This document shows, piece by piece, positions 33,704 through 44,300 of a stretch of DNA of 64,000 nt. The DNA is from CAYFPS01 sp964345075 (lineage in GTDB: Bacteria; CAIWAD01), in assembly GCA_964345075.1 (NCBI GenBank), contig CAYFPS010000005.1, positions 1 to 64,000 on the forward strand. The letters run 5' to 3'. Under the pieces are notes generated by a model that was given only the letters and a program-made list of their open reading frames with translations, was not told the DNA's origin and ran no database searches. Each line of letters opens with the position of its first letter. Within the stretch, counting starts at the first letter, position 1. A program made the position numbers and the translations under genes.

Positions 33704-35392
33704 TCAGGCCGCACCAGCGACCCTGCTTGGCTTTTCAAGTTCTTCAAGCACTCGCCGCATGCGATGCTCGATCATGTGCCGCTGCCGAATACGGGCGGCA
33801 AGTTCTTCAACCAAGGCCCGGCGTTCTGCTTCTGCCTCAAGCCAATAGGCGGTCAGTTTCAGCGCCTGACCAGGCCGCTCCCAGCAGATCCGCCCGGCAA
33901 TTTCAGCAAAATGCTCGTCCATATCCGCCTGATGATCACCCAGCACCAGACAACCGGCAAGCGGTGCCTCGAAGACGCGCTGATTAACGGCTGTTTCCAT
34001 TTGCCGTGAAGTGACGTTCAAAGTAACACGCGTTGTGGCGTAATGATCAGGCAGTTCTTCAACATAGTCGAGCGGACCGTGAAAGTTGCAACCGTGATCC
34101 AGCCCGCTCCACTCAGCATCACCAAACAGGTCACAACCCACTCCGGCCACTATTCTGGCCAGGTTCAATCGATCCCACTGGGTCAGCTGCAGGGCCATCC
34201 AGCCAGCAAGCAGATCCGGATCAAGCGTGATCCCCCGGCACTTCAGCTCGTAATCGAGCTCTGCCAGGCAGCTGTCCACTCTTCGGCCACCTGCTCCTCG
34301 CTCGACTTTGGCCGCAAGCTGCTTCAACACAGCTTCCTGCCATGGGTTCAGCTCAAGCAGTCCACGCCACTTTTTCAGCGCGCGACTGTTTGACCCCGCT
34401 ACAAAACTCAGCTCGCGCAAGGCATGGTGGCGCTTCTCGAAACGCGCGGATGCCCCCAGTGGAAGATGTATCACACGCTCATAACCGTGAGACTTGAGCC
34501 AGGGAATCCAGGTCCGTTCCCAGCAAAAAATCAGCTGATGCGCGCGGGAAGGGCATTCCCGTCCCTTAAGCACAAATCGGGGGCTGTCCACATACCAGAC
34601 AATCAGCGGAATGCCCAGGCTGTCCAGCAGTCTTTCAATGCGGCCCGCCTGGTCAAGCCCCAGATGATTGACCGTAAATGCAAAGGCCGGTCGGGACTCC
34701 TCAATGGCGGCTAGCAAGCGTGATACATAGTCTTCGTCAGCCCTGATCGCACTGTTGATTTTTGTGGGCGATGCCTCGACCTTTTCGGCAATACGCAGGC
34801 GTGTGACATCAAGGCCCAGACTTTCCAGTGCACGGGCGCAATCATCAACCAGATAGTAGCCGGAATCAAGCACCAGGGCTGAGTGAAGCCCCAGACCCTT
34901 GTGACGCTTCAAGCGACCCATTGCAGACGGAACCCGTCCTTCCCCCAGCGAGGACTTGAGTTCATTGACCCACTCTGGAAAGGCACCGGCATAGGCAGGG
35001 TTGATGATGACTCGCAGGTCGGGCCAGCCTGCTTCAATCTGTCTGCGTGTTACAAGTGCAGCAAGCTCTGCGGAAGAGCCGCTGTGTCGCGGAGCTCCCG
35101 CATGGTGGGTGTGATGGTTCAACAAATGCATCAGGGATTGATTGTCCGGCTCGAGCACCAGCAAGGCCTTGCATCCAGCCGCGAGCAGGGCAGCCGTCTG
35201 ATATCCCAGACCATCCCCCACCAGCACCAGCAGCTCATTTGCATCAGGCATCAGGTTTACTGCAGCCCGTTCGGCATCCCGCTGCGGGTTTCTGCGACCG
35301 TGTACCCACCAGTCGCCGCTGGGGGACTGAAAGCGCAAACTGGGAGCATCGACCGTTGTCCTTTCCAGATGAAGCTGAAGCGCCTGTTTCAT
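33704..35392 (-). CDS. Maf-N-like module fused to CgeB-type glycosyltransferase
   Basis: A 562-residue cytoplasmic protein. Residues about 45-85 carry the motif LLVLVGDGLGYQTAALLAAG then LLVLEPD, as in the N-terminal part of Maf (DUF115) glycosyltransferases. The C-terminal half (about 195-545) is a GT-B glycosyltransferase of the CgeB/Glyco_trans_1_2 group, with LIVWYVDSPRFV and the late VTLNVTSRQMETAVNQRVFEAPLAGCL. The start at 35392 overlaps the GT9 stop (ATGA); 13 further open codons upstream are ignored. Probably transfers a sugar to flagellin or another surface protein; substrate unknown. Confidence 0.75.
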   Translation of the reverse strand: MKQALQLHLERTTVDAPSLRFQSPSGDWWVHGRRNPQRDAERAAVNLMPDANELLVLVGDGLGYQTAALLAAGCKALLVLEPDNQSLMHLLNHHTHHAGAPRHSGSSAELAALVTRRQIEAGWPDLRVIINPAYAGAFPEWVNELKSSLGEGRVPSAMGRLKRHKGLGLHSALVLDSGYYLVDDCARALESLGLDVTRLRIAEKVEASPTKINSAIRADEDYVSRLLAAIEESRPAFAFTVNHLGLDQAGRIERLLDSLGIPLIVWYVDSPRFVLKGRECPSRAHQLIFCWERTWIPWLKSHGYERVIHLPLGASARFEKRHHALRELSFVAGSNSRALKKWRGLLELNPWQEAVLKQLAAKVERGAGGRRVDSCLAELDYELKCRGITLDPDLLAGWMALQLTQWDRLNLARIVAGVGCDLFGDAEWSGLDHGCNFHGPLDYVEELPDHYATTRVTLNVTSRQMETAVNQRVFEAPLAGCLVLGDHQADMDEHFAEIAGRICWERPGQALKLTAYWLEAEAERRALVEELAARIRQRHMIEHRMRRVLEELEKPSRVAGAA

Positions 35393-37083
35393 ACCGGCTC
35401 CAACTCCTTGTGTGTCACAGCCATGGCGCAAAGCGCAATCATGCGCCTGCAGCGCTGGGCAAGCAGCAGGTAGATCTGCTTCATCCGGTGATTCAGCTCG
35501 GTCATTTCCGAGTCCTGACGCATGGATTCCTTGTCAAAGCGGAACATTACACCAAGGGGCCGAAGCCTGGGACGACTCAGCTCCATTCTGAACAATCGAT
35601 CATCGGTTCGCTGGATTTGCTCCAGCCACACTGTAAGCCTGCCTGCATCCGGCGCATTGCACTTGAGCTCCCGCTCAATCTGTGAGACAAGCTCAATTCC
35701 GGACTGGGCCAGTTCGCTCATGGCGCTCAAGTCCGCTGCTGTCTGCTCAAGCAGTGAGTCCAGCCGGCCTTCATCCTGCTCCCAGCGGCTTAGCCAGCCT
35801 TGCCACTCGCTGGCAGTCTGCTCTTGTGTAATGAGGCCTGCTTCGGCTTCCCAGAGAATCCGGTATAGCCTGCCCAGGTGATCATCAGCACTGGCAGGGC
35901 TTGAGTGAAGGGGTTTCAGATCAAGCAATCCACTGGGCGCGAGGAAGCTCTCCCAGATTCGGGTCTTGTCTGTATCACGCCAGTTCTCAGCCGGTCCCTG
36001 TCCAAAGCCAAGCCCCTCAAGCAGGTGCAGACTTGCTCCGGCAACGGTCGCTGGCTCAATCCAGTCGCGGCACATAACATGAGGACAATTGACATGATGG
36101 CTGCACGGAGCGCATTCAATCGTGGGATGAAGAATCAGGCAGCCTGGCATCCACGGGCCGGTTTCCCAGGGGAGCGCGGTGGCTACAAAGAGGCTCACCG
36201 AGGGAGTTGCCTGAGATGCAGCAATGTGAAGTGTGCCCGTATCATTGCTGATAAGAAGATCTGCCACTTGGCAGAGCGCAGTCAGTTCTTCGATGCTTGT
36301 ATCACCGGCCAGCGAATTCACGGGAAAGCCTGGATCAAAGGCCCCAAGCAATTCAGCCGACAGCTCACGTTCGGATGGTCCGCCAACGATCACAAAGCGT
36401 GCAGGACAGTTGGCCTGAACCTTTTGCATGGCCTCCGCAAATGCCGCAATCGGCCAGCGACGGTTGTCCTTGCTGGCGCCGGGCTGCACAAGAATCAAGG
36501 GTCCCTGACCGCCAAAGGCCTCCAGTCGATTGGCGACTCTGTCCACAGCATCCATGCCGGGCACAAGGGAAAGGCGATCACCTGATCCAGGCTTTCCGCC
36601 GATCAAGCGATAGATGTCAACAAGATTGAATTGATTGAGCGCGCGATTCCCTGTAACACAAAAGAAGTACCGCGACCAGTGATGCTCTACATGCTGACTG
36701 CCGTCCGCATGAATGCTGATTCCGCGTACTTCGCCTGTTGCAAGATGATGGGCCAGGACGGCCGAATCCCGTGAATGTGTCACGTTGATTACCAGATCCC
36801 AACCCGCTCCGCGGACCTGCCTGCTCCAGCTTCTATGCAGCGAGAGGGCTTGATTCAGATTGTATTGCCCATTAAACAGGCTGGCCACACTGGCATCCTG
36901 ATCCCATTCGAGAACTTCATCCAGTCCGGGAATTAGGCGGGCAACAGTCGAAAAGGCTCTGGCAGACAGAAGAGCGATATGGGCATCAGGGTAGTGGTGA
37001 CGCAGCCCAGAAATCAACGGACTGGTTTGCACCAGATCGCCCATGCGAGTAAAATTGATGACCAGAATTCGCTTAGCGGACAC
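35389..37083 (-). CDS. Glycosyltransferase family 9 (heptosyltransferase-like) with helical C-terminal extension
   Basis: A 564-residue protein from GTG 37083, which overlaps the CgeB-like gene by 11 nt and gives the family's usual start (VSAKRILVINFTRMGDLVQTSPLI). The GT9 domain (about 1-350) shows the donor-site motifs VQPGASKDNRRWP and LLISNDTGTLHIAASQ, as well as a cysteine cluster (CAPCSHHVNCPHVMC) seen in many GT9 enzymes. Residues about 370-564 are a long helical extension, not typical of heptosyltransferases, perhaps for docking to a partner. In this cluster it likely extends a glycan on flagellin or lipopolysaccharide. Confidence 0.85.
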   Translation of the reverse strand: MSAKRILVINFTRMGDLVQTSPLISGLRHHYPDAHIALLSARAFSTVARLIPGLDEVLEWDQDASVASLFNGQYNLNQALSLHRSWSRQVRGAGWDLVINVTHSRDSAVLAHHLATGEVRGISIHADGSQHVEHHWSRYFFCVTGNRALNQFNLVDIYRLIGGKPGSGDRLSLVPGMDAVDRVANRLEAFGGQGPLILVQPGASKDNRRWPIAAFAEAMQKVQANCPARFVIVGGPSERELSAELLGAFDPGFPVNSLAGDTSIEELTALCQVADLLISNDTGTLHIAASQATPSVSLFVATALPWETGPWMPGCLILHPTIECAPCSHHVNCPHVMCRDWIEPATVAGASLHLLEGLGFGQGPAENWRDTDKTRIWESFLAPSGLLDLKPLHSSPASADDHLGRLYRILWEAEAGLITQEQTASEWQGWLSRWEQDEGRLDSLLEQTAADLSAMSELAQSGIELVSQIERELKCNAPDAGRLTVWLEQIQRTDDRLFRMELSRPRLRPLGVMFRFDKESMRQDSEMTELNHRMKQIYLLLAQRCRRMIALCAMAVTHKELEPV

Positions 37084-38854
37084 GATCGTATGCCCTTTCC
37101 ACACCCTTCTCCCTCGCCCAGTCCCTGAGCTCACCCAGGTAGAGCAGTAGCCGGCCTGTTTCGTCCAGATTCGCCTCGCTCTGTCGAATGGTATCCAGCG
37201 CTTGATCCAGATCTGCATCAGCAGTCAGGCCATGCTGCCTGAGCCACTCAGCAAGGAGTGGATCCGAATCCATCCCACTTAAATTGCCTCGCCTGCGCGC
37301 GTGAGGAAAGGCATCCTCGCTTTCCAGCAGGAACAACTCGAGTAGCTCCTTCATGCGGTGTTCATAGCCATGCTCGGCCTGTACCCGGGCACGCCCAGCC
37401 AGGGCGATCTCTCTTGCCTCTTCCGGCTTTTCCAGCCATTCTTCGCAAAGGGATCGCATCTCCTCTGTATCACCGAAGGTGATGAGCTCCCGGCCCGGCT
37501 CAAGCATTTCAGCCAGATGAAGACGTGTATCACATAACTGGAATCCTCCACACGCTGCAATTTCGAGCGTGCGTGGGTTTACAAAGTCGCCAAATGGGTC
37601 TACACCGTCGTGATACGAAGAGGAGTGCAGATTCAGATTGATTCGACTGTTACTGAAAATCTGACGATTGAGCTCCGCGTCGGTTCGGCGACCTTCGTTT
37701 TGCAGCAGACCGTATACGGGGCTTTGCCTGCGCCAGTCGCTTCCCCAAACCTTGAAGGGCAAATCCAGCAACCGTAGAAAGCTGCGCTCACGGTTGTGAT
37801 AGCCGGCACCCACAAAACTGATCGTGGGTGCTGGATCAGACAGACCCCAGTCAACCGGCTTGTAAAAAGATGTGTCCGCGCAGACTGGAAGATAGCGGAC
37901 CGGACTGGGCGCAATTGCCGCAAGTCTCTTGTGAAACTCTCCCCTTTGAATGGTCAGGAAGAAATCAAAAGTGCCGTGAATACCCTTCCAGTATTCAAGC
38001 AGCTGATAATCTTCGACAAACCAGAAAGCTGTGCGAATGCCGGCCTGCGCAAGCTCCTGCATCACGCCTGGCAGGGCAGGGCTTTGCGCCATGGCCAAAA
38101 CCAGGTCCGGTTTGTAATCGCGGCACTCAAGGGAGATCATTCGCCCCAGCAGACGGGTAAACTCGCCAGCAATCTGATTGCCGCCGGGATGTGTATCACC
38201 GAACCGGGCAAATGCATCACGGGCGCTCTCCATTCGCGAAAAATCAAGTGAGAGCACTTCATGTCCACACGCCTCAAGCGCGCGCGCTGCAGAGCGTGCC
38301 ATGGGTAGTGAACCGCCATAGATCGGCTCCACAACCAGAATGCGTAATCGCAATTGATCCGATCCGCATCTGTTCAGCTTGACACGAAGATTAGCGAGTC
38401 GTTCCGGCATGGCCTTGCGCCAGGAAGGAAGCTCCAGGTATTCCACATGACCGGGCAGTGCTTCCTCTACCTGATCATGTGCCAATAGCTGAAGTCGATT
38501 GTCTGCCAGAAGATCCGGCTGACACCAGTTTTTCAGGGCCTCAGCCAGCAATGCCCGATCCGGCGCAATCATTTTCAGGGATCGAACACCGCGCGAGAGC
38601 AGCTCGGAGCAGGTATGCCCCAGTCCGTGACCCACCAGCACGCAGTCCTTGCCGGCAGCCTCCGGCAGAAGTTTGTCAATCAGACGTCCGGCTTCAGCCT
38701 CCGGCCGATTGGGTGATACAAGCGTGCGCCCATTGGCCCCAAAACGATAACCGTCAGGCTTGCCCCTCCACTCTCTTAAGGAAGCCTCAATCCGCGGATC
38801 CTGTAACAGGGCCGGCCAGCGCTCTTCGAAAATGGCGTGTAATGATTGTGTCAC
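37073..38854 (-). CDS. CgeB-family glycosyltransferase with Maf-N-like module
   Basis: A 593-residue protein. The N-terminal part has GKDCVLVGHGLGHTCSELLSRG then LKMIAPD, the same module as in 33704-35392 and the Maf gene. Residues about 165-495 are the DUF3880/CgeB glycosyltransferase with ILVVEPIYGGSLPMARSA, ISFVGAGYHNRERSFLRLL and the diagnostic INLNLHSSSYHDGVDPFGDFVNPRTLEIAACGG region. A short helical tail follows. GTG 38854 overlaps the Maf-like stop (GTGA). CgeB proteins occur in spore-coat and flagellar glycosylation loci; the acceptor here is unknown. Confidence 0.82.
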   Translation of the reverse strand: MTQSLHAIFEERWPALLQDPRIEASLREWRGKPDGYRFGANGRTLVSPNRPEAEAGRLIDKLLPEAAGKDCVLVGHGLGHTCSELLSRGVRSLKMIAPDRALLAEALKNWCQPDLLADNRLQLLAHDQVEEALPGHVEYLELPSWRKAMPERLANLRVKLNRCGSDQLRLRILVVEPIYGGSLPMARSAARALEACGHEVLSLDFSRMESARDAFARFGDTHPGGNQIAGEFTRLLGRMISLECRDYKPDLVLAMAQSPALPGVMQELAQAGIRTAFWFVEDYQLLEYWKGIHGTFDFFLTIQRGEFHKRLAAIAPSPVRYLPVCADTSFYKPVDWGLSDPAPTISFVGAGYHNRERSFLRLLDLPFKVWGSDWRRQSPVYGLLQNEGRRTDAELNRQIFSNSRINLNLHSSSYHDGVDPFGDFVNPRTLEIAACGGFQLCDTRLHLAEMLEPGRELITFGDTEEMRSLCEEWLEKPEEAREIALAGRARVQAEHGYEHRMKELLELFLLESEDAFPHARRRGNLSGMDSDPLLAEWLRQHGLTADADLDQALDTIRQSEANLDETGRLLLYLGELRDWAREKGVERAYDRVR

Positions 38855-40026
38855 TCGAGCACCTCCAGCCAGACAGGCGTTTTCCCGGCTATTCTCATGT
38901 CGCGGCCCATGGCCAACAGCTTGATCCAGACTTCACGCATGCGCTCCCGGGCGAAACTGAAATCCGGCAATGGCAGATCATCGGGGCGACGCACACCGGG
39001 GGCGTAGACCTGTTCACCAGCATTCAGATCCACTCCTGCCAGTGTAATCGTGCCGCGACTGAGCTTTGTGGCGGCCAGCAGGGCGGGTCCGGCAACGGTC
39101 CCAAAGCCGGCCTCAAGGGTTCCCGGCTTAAGTCCATGCCAGCTTGTCTCACGCAGTCCATTTCCCGCAGGCAGCGCCACAATGAGCCTTCCCGGCCATG
39201 CAGCAACCAGTTCGCGACTGGTACCTGGAAAGCAGAGCAATTTTGTATCACGCAGCCAGGGGCCAGTATCCCTTGCCAGAAGCGGACTAGGATCGGTGGC
39301 CACGGCAAGATCTACTTTCAGGCCAAGCACGTGCAAAACGGGCAGTGCCGTGCTGACCGCTACAACCCGGTCGGGCATGTGCTCCAGACTGTTGAGCGCG
39401 TTAATCAAACCAGGCCCTGCCCCGCAGACCAGGACATCATCATTCCCCCATGATTGGCTCATGGAGTCAAGTGTTACAGCCCCCGACAGAATCCTGCGAT
39501 TGGCAGCTTCGTTTTCGCTCAATCGTTTTTCGGTCATTCGAGCCACTGCACGCCGCCTGAGAAGGGATTCCAGCCATAGCCCCAAACCCGGGGCACAACT
39601 CATCCAGCGTGTTGCAGCAGTTGGGTCCAACAAAAGTGGCCGCTCTCCGTGTTCGCCATCCATAAGGGCTGCAAGACCCTGAAGTATTTCAGCCTCGCTG
39701 CCTGTGACCCACTCCACATCCCCGGGCAGTGCTGCCTGTCCGGTTCGCTTCAAATACAATTCGAGCATATTGCTGTCAGGTTCGACGATGCTCACCCGTT
39801 CTCCGCAGCGGCGGCGCAGAATGTCCAGCACAAAGCCGAGATTCAGCCCAAGCAGGAGCGGCCTGTCTGTATCACGAACGCTGGCACAGCGAAGTTTGGC
39901 CTCACGCTCCGGGTCCCGGCGACTGCAGCCATAGCGCCCATCTGCCAGACGGAAACACCACGACCCCGAGTCTGCCGGAATCAGTTCCGGATGCAGAGTC
40001 TGCTGTGTGCGCGCCAAGTGCTTCAC
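38851..40026 (-). CDS. Motility accessory factor (Maf/DUF115) glycosyltransferase
   Basis: A 391-residue DUF115 protein. The N-terminal module (LLLGLNLGFVLDILRR, IVEPD) is followed by the core (about 150-330): VLVCGAGPGLINALNSL, VVAVSTALPVLHVLGLKVDLAVATDPSPLL, AGFGTVAGPALLAATKL, ITLAGVDLNAG. In Campylobacter, Helicobacter, Aeromonas and Magnetospirillum, Maf proteins move nonulosonic acids onto flagellin, which agrees well with the CMP-sugar pathway encoded just upstream. Shorter than typical Maf (about 600). GTG 40026 overlaps the GT9 stop (GTGA). Confidence 0.85.
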   Translation of the reverse strand: MKHLARTQQTLHPELIPADSGSWCFRLADGRYGCSRRDPEREAKLRCASVRDTDRPLLLGLNLGFVLDILRRRCGERVSIVEPDSNMLELYLKRTGQAALPGDVEWVTGSEAEILQGLAALMDGEHGERPLLLDPTAATRWMSCAPGLGLWLESLLRRRAVARMTEKRLSENEAANRRILSGAVTLDSMSQSWGNDDVLVCGAGPGLINALNSLEHMPDRVVAVSTALPVLHVLGLKVDLAVATDPSPLLARDTGPWLRDTKLLCFPGTSRELVAAWPGRLIVALPAGNGLRETSWHGLKPGTLEAGFGTVAGPALLAATKLSRGTITLAGVDLNAGEQVYAPGVRRPDDLPLPDFSFARERMREVWIKLLAMGRDMRIAGKTPVWLEVLE

Positions 40027-41312
40027 TGTGCCCGCTCCTCATTCACCTGCAGAGTCAACAGCCGCATTCGTTCAATCTGCCAGCGATCGCTGAAAGATCC
40101 CCCAAAATCATGCCCCTGAGAATCCTGCCAATGGAGGAGTGTTGCCTCCTGGCTGCTCAATTTTTCAAGCCAGGGCACCTCTGCCCTGTCAGGAACAAAT
40201 GCTGAAATCAAGGCAGTCAACTGCCGGGAGTGATTGGCGGTCACAATCCGATTCTGTGCAGGATCCCGCCATAGGATGCCGTGGCTATCGGCTTCCGCCT
40301 CAAGCAGACAGGCAGCTTCCAGCTTGCGGTAGCCCTGCGGATATCCCAGAGCACAGGCAGCAACTTGATCGGCCTTGAAAACCTGCCTGCAGGCAAAATC
40401 ATCGCAGTCCGGCCGACCTTCAAGACATGGGCCACAATCAAAGAGTGATTGTATCACACGAGCACCGTGTAGCCAGGGACCCGTTTCTGCAAACCATGCC
40501 GATCCGTGATACAGGCCGAGAACCGGCCTTCTGCGAGCTGCAGCCAGATGGAGTACCCCTGTATCCTGCGCGATCACAAGCCGGGCATCATCCATCAGCG
40601 CGATCAACTCATCCAGATGCATGCCTCCGCAAAGATTGACCGCCTGAGCTGTGTCTGGCATCTGGGCAAAAATCGCTTTGATCAGTGCCTCTTCGGACGG
40701 GCTTCCTGTAAACAGAACCCGGCAATCGCTGCAACGCCTGAGCAGCTCGGAGCAGAGACTGCCCCAAAACTCCACAGGCAGCTGCCGTGCCTCACTGCCG
40801 GACCCTGGATGAATGATGATATCACCCAGTGATACATCAGCAGCCGCTTCGGGGGGCTCAGGGAGGAGCTGACTGGTCGCGTGCATGATTTCGCACAAGT
40901 GCAGCTGATTGGAATGACGTGCTGTGCTTAACGTGGTGAGCCAGGCACCGTATGGATTGAATGCTGCCCCCATCCCGTGTACCGGTCCCTTTACCAGCAG
41001 GCGGGCCAGCGCGATTGCCGCCTTGTCATCATTCAGGCAGATGGCCTCGTCCCAGCGCCCATCCAGTTGATCCATGCGCAGATTCAGGCTTGAGCGAAGG
41101 CGCTTCAGGAAGAGTCGCGGCTGAGCTGTCGCACGGGCCAGACTGGCAGGATCAACCACAAGTAGCTCGTCCACTTCCTTGCGAAGCGTATCACCCGGAT
41201 CAAAGGACAGGAGCAATGTGATGCGATGCTCGGCTCCAAGCCGCCTGAGCAGCGGGAGCGTCTGCAAAAAGTCACCCAGGCGGGCGAGCTGCACCACAAG
41301 AATGTTCTTCAT
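40023..41312 (-). CDS. Glycosyltransferase family 9 (heptosyltransferase-like)
   Basis: A 429-residue GT9 enzyme: start MKNILVVQLARLGDFLQTLPLLRRL, middle IIIHPGSGSEARQLP, donor site LVIAQDTGVLHLAAARRRPVLGLYHGS, and a cysteine cluster CGPCLEGRPDCDDFAC similar to that of the other GT9 in the cluster. About 90 residues at the C-terminus lie beyond the usual fold. ATG 41312 overlaps the preceding stop (ATGA). Two GT9 genes suggest a glycan of at least a few sugars. Confidence 0.85.
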   Translation of the reverse strand: MKNILVVQLARLGDFLQTLPLLRRLGAEHRITLLLSFDPGDTLRKEVDELLVVDPASLARATAQPRLFLKRLRSSLNLRMDQLDGRWDEAICLNDDKAAIALARLLVKGPVHGMGAAFNPYGAWLTTLSTARHSNQLHLCEIMHATSQLLPEPPEAAADVSLGDIIIHPGSGSEARQLPVEFWGSLCSELLRRCSDCRVLFTGSPSEEALIKAIFAQMPDTAQAVNLCGGMHLDELIALMDDARLVIAQDTGVLHLAAARRRPVLGLYHGSAWFAETGPWLHGARVIQSLFDCGPCLEGRPDCDDFACRQVFKADQVAACALGYPQGYRKLEAACLLEAEADSHGILWRDPAQNRIVTANHSRQLTALISAFVPDRAEVPWLEKLSSQEATLLHWQDSQGHDFGGSFSDRWQIERMRLLTLQVNEERAQ

Positions 41313-44300
41313 GTAGTCTGCTCGCTGGAATCGTCCAGTGCAATGCCACGCTCGCTCATCTGGTCTCTGAAGCGCTGACGGAGCTTGTCTGTCAGCAGGC
41401 GGTGAGCATCGGACAGTCCGTGTGTGCGGTGTAGCTCCTCCAGTGCAAGCAGGTTGCCGGCTCGAATTTCCAGAGCCGCAAGTTCATCGACAATCATCGC
41501 CTTGTCGTCCGCGTGTGTCAGGCCCTCCTGCAGCATCCTTCTTGCTTCTGTCAAGAAGCCCGAACTCACAAGCCGACCCGCCTGTGACACAAGTTCACGT
41601 GAGGAGAGCTTTTCAGTCCTGCTCAGACGGCGTAGTTGCGGGCCATCTTCACCGCGCAGCAGCTCCCATCCATCCTCAGCCAGCAGAGAGTCTTCGTCAC
41701 ACGGAAAGCGATCCTGCCAGCGATCCTTCAGGACATACCAGCTGTGATTCACTCGATTGTTTCTGCCTTCACTCTGTCCCTCGTGATGCACCACCAGGCT
41801 GTCAGGGCGGTATACAATCCGCCGCCCCTCCCGCCTTAGCCGGAGACAGAGATCAATGTCTTCATAGCAGTTGATAAAGTTCTCGTCCAGCCCGCCCAGT
41901 CGCCGGTAATCCTGCATCCTGAGCGCCAGACAGGCACCAGTCAGGGCATTGAAATCCCTGGCGTGCATTACTTCAGGACTGTCCTGGGCGAATCCACGGT
42001 AGATGTGCCAGGGCAGGTGATCCGGCCCAAAGGCCAGCCCGGCATGCTGAATGGTTCCATCCGCATAAATCATGCGAGATCCGACGGCCCCGATCGACTC
42101 ATCATCAAGCGCGTGGCGAAGCGGCTGATCCCAACCATCCTGAACTTCCGTGTCATTGTTGAGCAGAACAAGCAGTCGCCCGCGCGCGACCTGCGCTCCA
42201 AGGTTGTTAGCTCGCGCATAACCCAGATTTTCTTCGAGCCGGATGTAGCGAATATCCGTGATACACGATGCCCTTGACGATGTCTCATCCGAAGAGCCGT
42301 TGTCCACCAGAATCAGCTCCCACTTGCCGCTGGTGTGTTTGCGAACAGCTTCAATACACGCGGCCGTCAGCTCCCACTTGTTGAAAACCGGAACGACAAT
42401 ACTCAGCAGGGTATCATCGACATCTTCGCCTTCAAATGGAAAGCGACTGAACCAGCCTTGCATTGAGTGCGCATTCAGCAGGTTTGTCAGCAGGTTATTC
42501 TGCTCGCGGTCAAGCTGTGTTGCAAGATCCCCATCTCTTCCAGGCAGCTGTTTAAGACGGTCGAGGTCAAGTTTGCTCAGCTCTGCGACAGCCCTTTCCA
42601 GGTGTTTGAGCAGCTGCCTGTCCGGTGGTGAAGCCGGCGGCGACCCCACCAGCCTGACGTAGTCATCGGGCTGCTGCTGATAGAAGAGCCTTGCGCAGAC
42701 ACCTGCCTTGAACTGGCGACTTGCAAATTCATCGTAGGTCACCGGATGGTGGTGGAAGAGCTGCAGGCGGTTTGAATAGGCAAGCTGCAGTCCATGGCGA
42801 AAAGCACGAACGGCAAACTCGATATCCTCCCAGGCAGCATAGGGAAAGGATTCGCTGAAGCGGAGTGAATGAGTTCTCAGCCAGGCCGTTGAAAGCGCGA
42901 CACCACTTGTGTAGAAGTAATTCTCCGGCAGGCGGGCCCTGGCAGGCAGGCCGTGAAATCCGAACTGCATGCCGTTGCGCTCTACCAGTCGCATCACGCG
43001 ATTGCTTCCAGCACGGGGATCCCAGTCTACTCGCGCAAGGATTGCCATACGTGGATCCTGCCAGGCCTGCGATTCAGCGAGCAGATTCTCAAGCAGATCC
43101 TGAGCGGGAATCATGTCATCACCGCTAATGAAGACAAGATCGGCCGGCTCCGGCTGTTGCATGATCCAGTCGAGGCCCGTGTTACGGGCAGCAGCCGGTC
43201 CACGATTTTCCTCGTGCCGCAGAACTTTCAAGCGAAGGCGTCCACCATGCTTGAAGACAGGACTAAGCAGTTCCTCCAGAGGAACCGGACTGCCATCGTC
43301 AACCACCAGCACATCGAACTGTGATGCATTCAGGCTCTGCTCGCGCCAGGCCTGGAGCGTCCTCAATAGCGTTGATGCACGATTCCAGGCAGGAATCAAC
43401 ACCGTAATACGCTTCGCATATCCGGAAAGGCGCGACATGTAATGGAAAGGCAGCGGACACAGCGCCTGGTTTTCCAGCAGCATCCTGAGGCTTGGCGGTC
43501 GTTGGACATTTCCAGCGATATAGTCAACAAGGCCCTTAAGGAGTTGATCACGATCAAGCCAGGCGGCGTCTACTGGCGGGCACACTCGCTGCGGGCGGCC
43601 GTACTCCACTTCGTCCACCCAGGGGAAAGGAATGGGCTCATCAAGGAAGAGCCTGCTTGCATAGGCTCGAGCGCGGCGTTGCGTCTCAGCATTCTGCTCA
43701 GCATGGAGTGCCTGCCGCAGACACTCATCCAGCGACTCGGGGCTGGCGTCATGGGTAAAGCCCTTTCCCGCATAGTGGGCCTCGGCACAGGCGATCACAG
43801 CCTTGCCCTGACAGGCCATTTCCAGTCCGATCGATGACACAAAGACCAGTCCACAGGCGGCCTGATCAATCAGTGCATAACTGCTCTCATCGCTGTCGGC
43901 AGGTATCACACGCACGTTTCCGGGAAGGCTCCTCTCCGCAAGCCATGCCTCCGTCCGCTCGAGAGTCGGGTCATAGGCAAGCTTTGCTTCGCCGGGATGA
44001 ACGCGAAGAACGAAGTCACACTCCGGTGTTCTGTTGCAAAGCGCTATTACCGCCTCCAGCCATGGCAGATAGCCGCCAAATGAACTCGGCCGTGTGCTGA
44101 CCGAACTGTCCCAGCAGACATTCGTGAAGACTGCCACCAACGGGCGCGCGGCACTGTCTGTCGTCGACTCAACGGAACCGTGACCGGTACCAAAGCGGGT
44201 ACTTGCATCACGGTTGACGCGTCGTCCTTGCAGATAAACATCGAGCAGCGGATCGTCACCCTGCTGCCAATCTGGCTCATCATGCAGGTTTAAGAAGCAG